34,303 bases of DNA from Schleiferilactobacillus harbinensis DSM 16991 (GTDB lineage: Bacteria; Bacillota; Bacilli; Lactobacillales; Lactobacillaceae). Both the position numbers and the translations under genes were made by a program. The notes under the pieces are model-generated. The model was not told the origin of the DNA, ran no database searches, and saw only the letters and a list, made by a program, of their open reading frames with translations. This document shows positions 33,200 to 34,303 of the stretch, piece after piece. The DNA lies in assembly GCF_000425885.1 (NCBI RefSeq), contig NZ_AUEH01000035.1:1-34303 (forward strand). The letters are read 5' to 3'. How positions within the stretch are numbered: the stretch's first letter is position 1; every line of letters begins with the position of its first letter.

Positions 33200-33472
33200 T
33201 TAATTACGCGACGCCTGATGCCCCGGCCAGACCAGCAGCCCAAGCGCTGCCGCCCCGATCAGTACGAAAACAATCGTCGCCAGCCAGTTGCCGTTAGCCC
33301 CCATGGCAAACGCCAAGGTAGCAAACAAGCCCGTTACCGTTAGGATAATACCGGACTGTTGGAGCTTGGTGAGGGTGTGGAAAGTATCTTTGAAGCCCGC
33401 CGCGAGCAGCAGCGCACCGGCGAATGAAGCGAGACCGAAGATGATGTGGCCGATGATTAAGGGGTTGAGCAT
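33200..33472 (-). CDS. small membrane protein, unknown
   Basis: A 90-residue protein with three predicted transmembrane helices (about 5-26, 39-57 and 63-83) and almost no loops. The start ATG 33470-33472 is preceded by an excellent AAAGGAGG, 7 bases away; ten upstream codons are in-frame but include that site. It has no recognised family. It has a strong promoter (33527-33555) with a perfect cre site over the start point, so it is probably repressed when preferred sugar is present. Confidence 0.78.
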   Translation of the reverse strand: MLNPLIIGHIIFGLASFAGALLLAAGFKDTFHTLTKLQQSGIILTVTGLFATLAFAMGANGNWLATIVFVLIGAAALGLLVWPGHQASRN

Positions 33473-33509
33473 GGGAGGTCCTCCTTTGAATGGAAAATGC
33501 AAGTTGTAG

Positions 33510-33523
33510 TGGAAGCGCTGACT
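33510..33523. promoter_or_regulatory. cre site (CcpA), perfect consensus match
   Basis: TGGAAGCGCTGACT matches TGNAANCGNWNNCW at every defined position. It covers the predicted transcription start of the leftward 33200-33472 gene, a classic position for catabolite repression. Confidence 0.6.
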
Positions 33524-33526
33524 GTA

Positions 33527-33555
33527 ATTATAAAGGATAAACCATACCGATACAA
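33527..33555 (-). promoter_or_regulatory. promoter of the small membrane protein gene
   Basis: TTGTAT (33550-33555), a 17-base spacer and perfect TATAAT (33527-33532) on the minus strand. Confidence 0.65.
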
Positions 33556-33621
33556 CGCCAAGCGTCTGTTGGGTATGCTTATGCTATATTACTGCTCTTA
33601 CTGACTACCAGTATACCTTTG

Positions 33622-33657
33622 ATTTGCTGCAGATCGCTCCCCAGGTCCGCAGCAAAT
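33622..33657. repeat. inverted repeat, intergenic hairpin A
   Basis: A perfect 9-bp stem ATTTGCTGC / GCAGCAAAT (33622-33630, 33649-33657) with an 18-base loop. There is no U-tract on either side. Unknown role. Confidence 0.6.
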
Positions 33658-33693
33658 AACGTGCAGCCGTGGCGGAAGCTAAATCATAAAGTC

Positions 33694-33736
33694 ATACCAT
33701 TGCCGCTGTTCTCCATTTTTCCAGCGGTATTGGTAT
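33694..33736. repeat. inverted repeat, intergenic hairpin B
   Basis: ATACCA (33694-33699) pairs with TGGTAT (33731-33736) and CCGCTG (33703-33708) with CAGCGG (33722-33727), separated by a 3x3 internal loop. T-rich sequence follows on the plus strand. It lies just upstream of the 33787 gene and could be a terminator or a leader structure. Confidence 0.6.
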
Positions 33737-33786
33737 CGTTTCCTTTTTCGTGAGATAATCACCTTATCCGATAGGAGATGATTTAG

Positions 33787-34071
33787 ATGGACAACCAGTT
33801 GAACATACATTTTGAGGTTGATGGCGAGCGCGCATTCAAAATTGCAGTTTTGCGTGCGCTTGAAACCGTTGACTTAGGTTCAACGGAGCAAAACCTGATT
33901 AGCGCAAAGCCGGAAGAATTTGGTGATTTAGCTGCCAAGCTGTACACAGCAAAATTTGCCGAAACACTTGCTCCTTTAATCAAGGAAGAAGTCACCAATT
34001 CGCTCTATGCCAACATTGACCATCAAGTCGCTAAGCATGTGGGGTTTGATTCAACGACTTATCAGTTTTAG
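33787..34071 (+). CDS. small acidic protein, unknown
   Basis: A 94-residue soluble protein, ATG 33787 with ATAGGAGAT upstream at good spacing. It is acidic, with predicted alpha-helical segments and no membrane helix: MDNQLNIHFEVDGERAFKIA at the start and KHVGFDSTTYQF at the end. No family is recognised. Base composition and codon choice are more AT-rich than in the neighbouring pyr genes, and it lies next to an IS21-like end, which suggests acquired DNA. No terminator is visible after it. Confidence 0.65.
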   Translation: MDNQLNIHFEVDGERAFKIAVLRALETVDLGSTEQNLISAKPEEFGDLAAKLYTAKFAETLAPLIKEEVTNSLYANIDHQVAKHVGFDSTTYQF

Positions 34072-34139
34072 TAACGGCCTTTCCCGTGATTAACTGGCGA
34101 ATTTTCATCGTGTGTTTTACAGTTGTCAACGCCGACGAT

Positions 34140-34188
34140 AAAATGACATTTTTTGCCGATTAGAAAATGTTGTTTTTTGCCGGTTTAG
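34140..34188. repeat. tandem 24-25-base repeats, IS21-like element end
   Basis: Two adjacent copies share AAAATG...TTTTTTGCCG...TTAG (34140-34163 and 34164-34188), differing at a few bases. They are preceded by GTTGTCAACGCCGACGAT. Repeated AAAATGACATTTTTTGCCG-type motifs at the ends are characteristic of IS21-family elements in lactobacilli. The transposase genes would lie beyond the window edge, or the end may be a relic. Confidence 0.5.
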
Positions 34189-34219
34189 TTGAGCTGCGTT
34201 TCTCCTTTCCAATTAGTGG

Positions 34220-34256
34220 TGATGCTTCAGTTAGGCCAGAGGCCTAACCAGTATCA
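34220..34256. repeat. two-tier hairpin near the window end
   Basis: GTTAGGCC (34230-34237) pairs perfectly with GGCCTAAC (34241-34248) across a 3-base loop. Outside, TGATGCT (34220-34226) pairs with AGTATCA (34250-34256) through one G-U. No gene is visible from 34072 to the end of the window. Confidence 0.6.
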
Positions 34257-34303
34257 TTCGGTGCTTTGTCCGCTTTGGGCTCTGTGATATGGCCCTTCAT
34301 GCG

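Noticed and set aside
1-34303. CRISPR array, prophage or restriction-modification system
   Set aside because: I saw no regularly spaced repeats, cas genes, phage structural genes, methyltransferase motifs or nuclease pairs anywhere in the window.

Overview
The window looks like chromosome of a fairly GC-rich member of the Lactobacillaceae, plausibly near Lacticaseibacillus or Schleiferilactobacillus; that placement is inference. The evidence is an SMK-box (SAM-III) leader on metK, a T-box leader on leuS, a PyrR attenuator on pyrB, cre-like sites, AGGAGG-type ribosome binding sites, sortase-free serine-rich lipoproteins and a typical low-GC-Gram-positive gene set at roughly 55% GC. Most of it is ordinary chromosome, with mobile DNA at both edges and one insertion sequence in the middle.

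Layout. 1-340: 3' end of an IS3-family element whose transposase carries a nonsense codon; its terminal repeat truncates a small gene (337-540). 762-2636: a lipoprotein and a frameshifted aldo/keto reductase. 2711-7531: a six-gene leftward operon (ABC ATPase, ABC-2 permease, GntR/YtrA-type regulator, second ABC ATPase, two duplicated permeases) preceded by a TACTGT operator-like cluster and a long palindrome. 7796-9871: two identical tRNA-Leu(CAG) genes in opposite orientation flanking nnrD and a second lipoprotein. 9947-12934: two small membrane proteins, then rsuA and a lipid II flippase-type MOP exporter. 13056-16812: leuS with its T-box, and a LysM glucosaminidase. 16917-19059: a PAP2 phosphatase and a 14-TM drug transporter that overlap tail to tail. 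19155-19252: a long near-perfect palindrome. 19336-23065: metK with its SAM riboswitch, an unknown membrane protein, and a DUF1858/DUF438-hemerythrin pair. 23144-24630: an IS110-family element whose 5' leader folds into three successive hairpins, as expected for a bridge RNA. 24863-26042: tRNA-Val(TAC) and an orphan pstS with a Pho box. 26199-32968: PyrR-controlled pyrB-pyrC-carA-carB. 33200-34303: a cre-controlled small membrane protein, a structured intergenic region, an AT-richer orphan gene and an IS21-like end.

How the parts work together. Much of the window is controlled by metabolite-sensing RNA: uncharged tRNA-Leu (leuS), SAM (metK) and UMP through PyrR (pyrB). pstS and the pyr operon are divergent and share a compact control region that joins phosphate and pyrimidine signals. 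The GntR/ABC operon resembles cell-envelope-stress transporter operons of the Ytr type. The observations most worth a second look are the IS110 leader, the two long palindromes (7604-7669 and 19155-19252), the three-half-site operator, and the active-site substitutions in CarA and in the DUF438 hemerythrin domain. I see no clear evidence for a wholly new defence or biosynthetic system. All calls come from reading the sequence; no database search was run.
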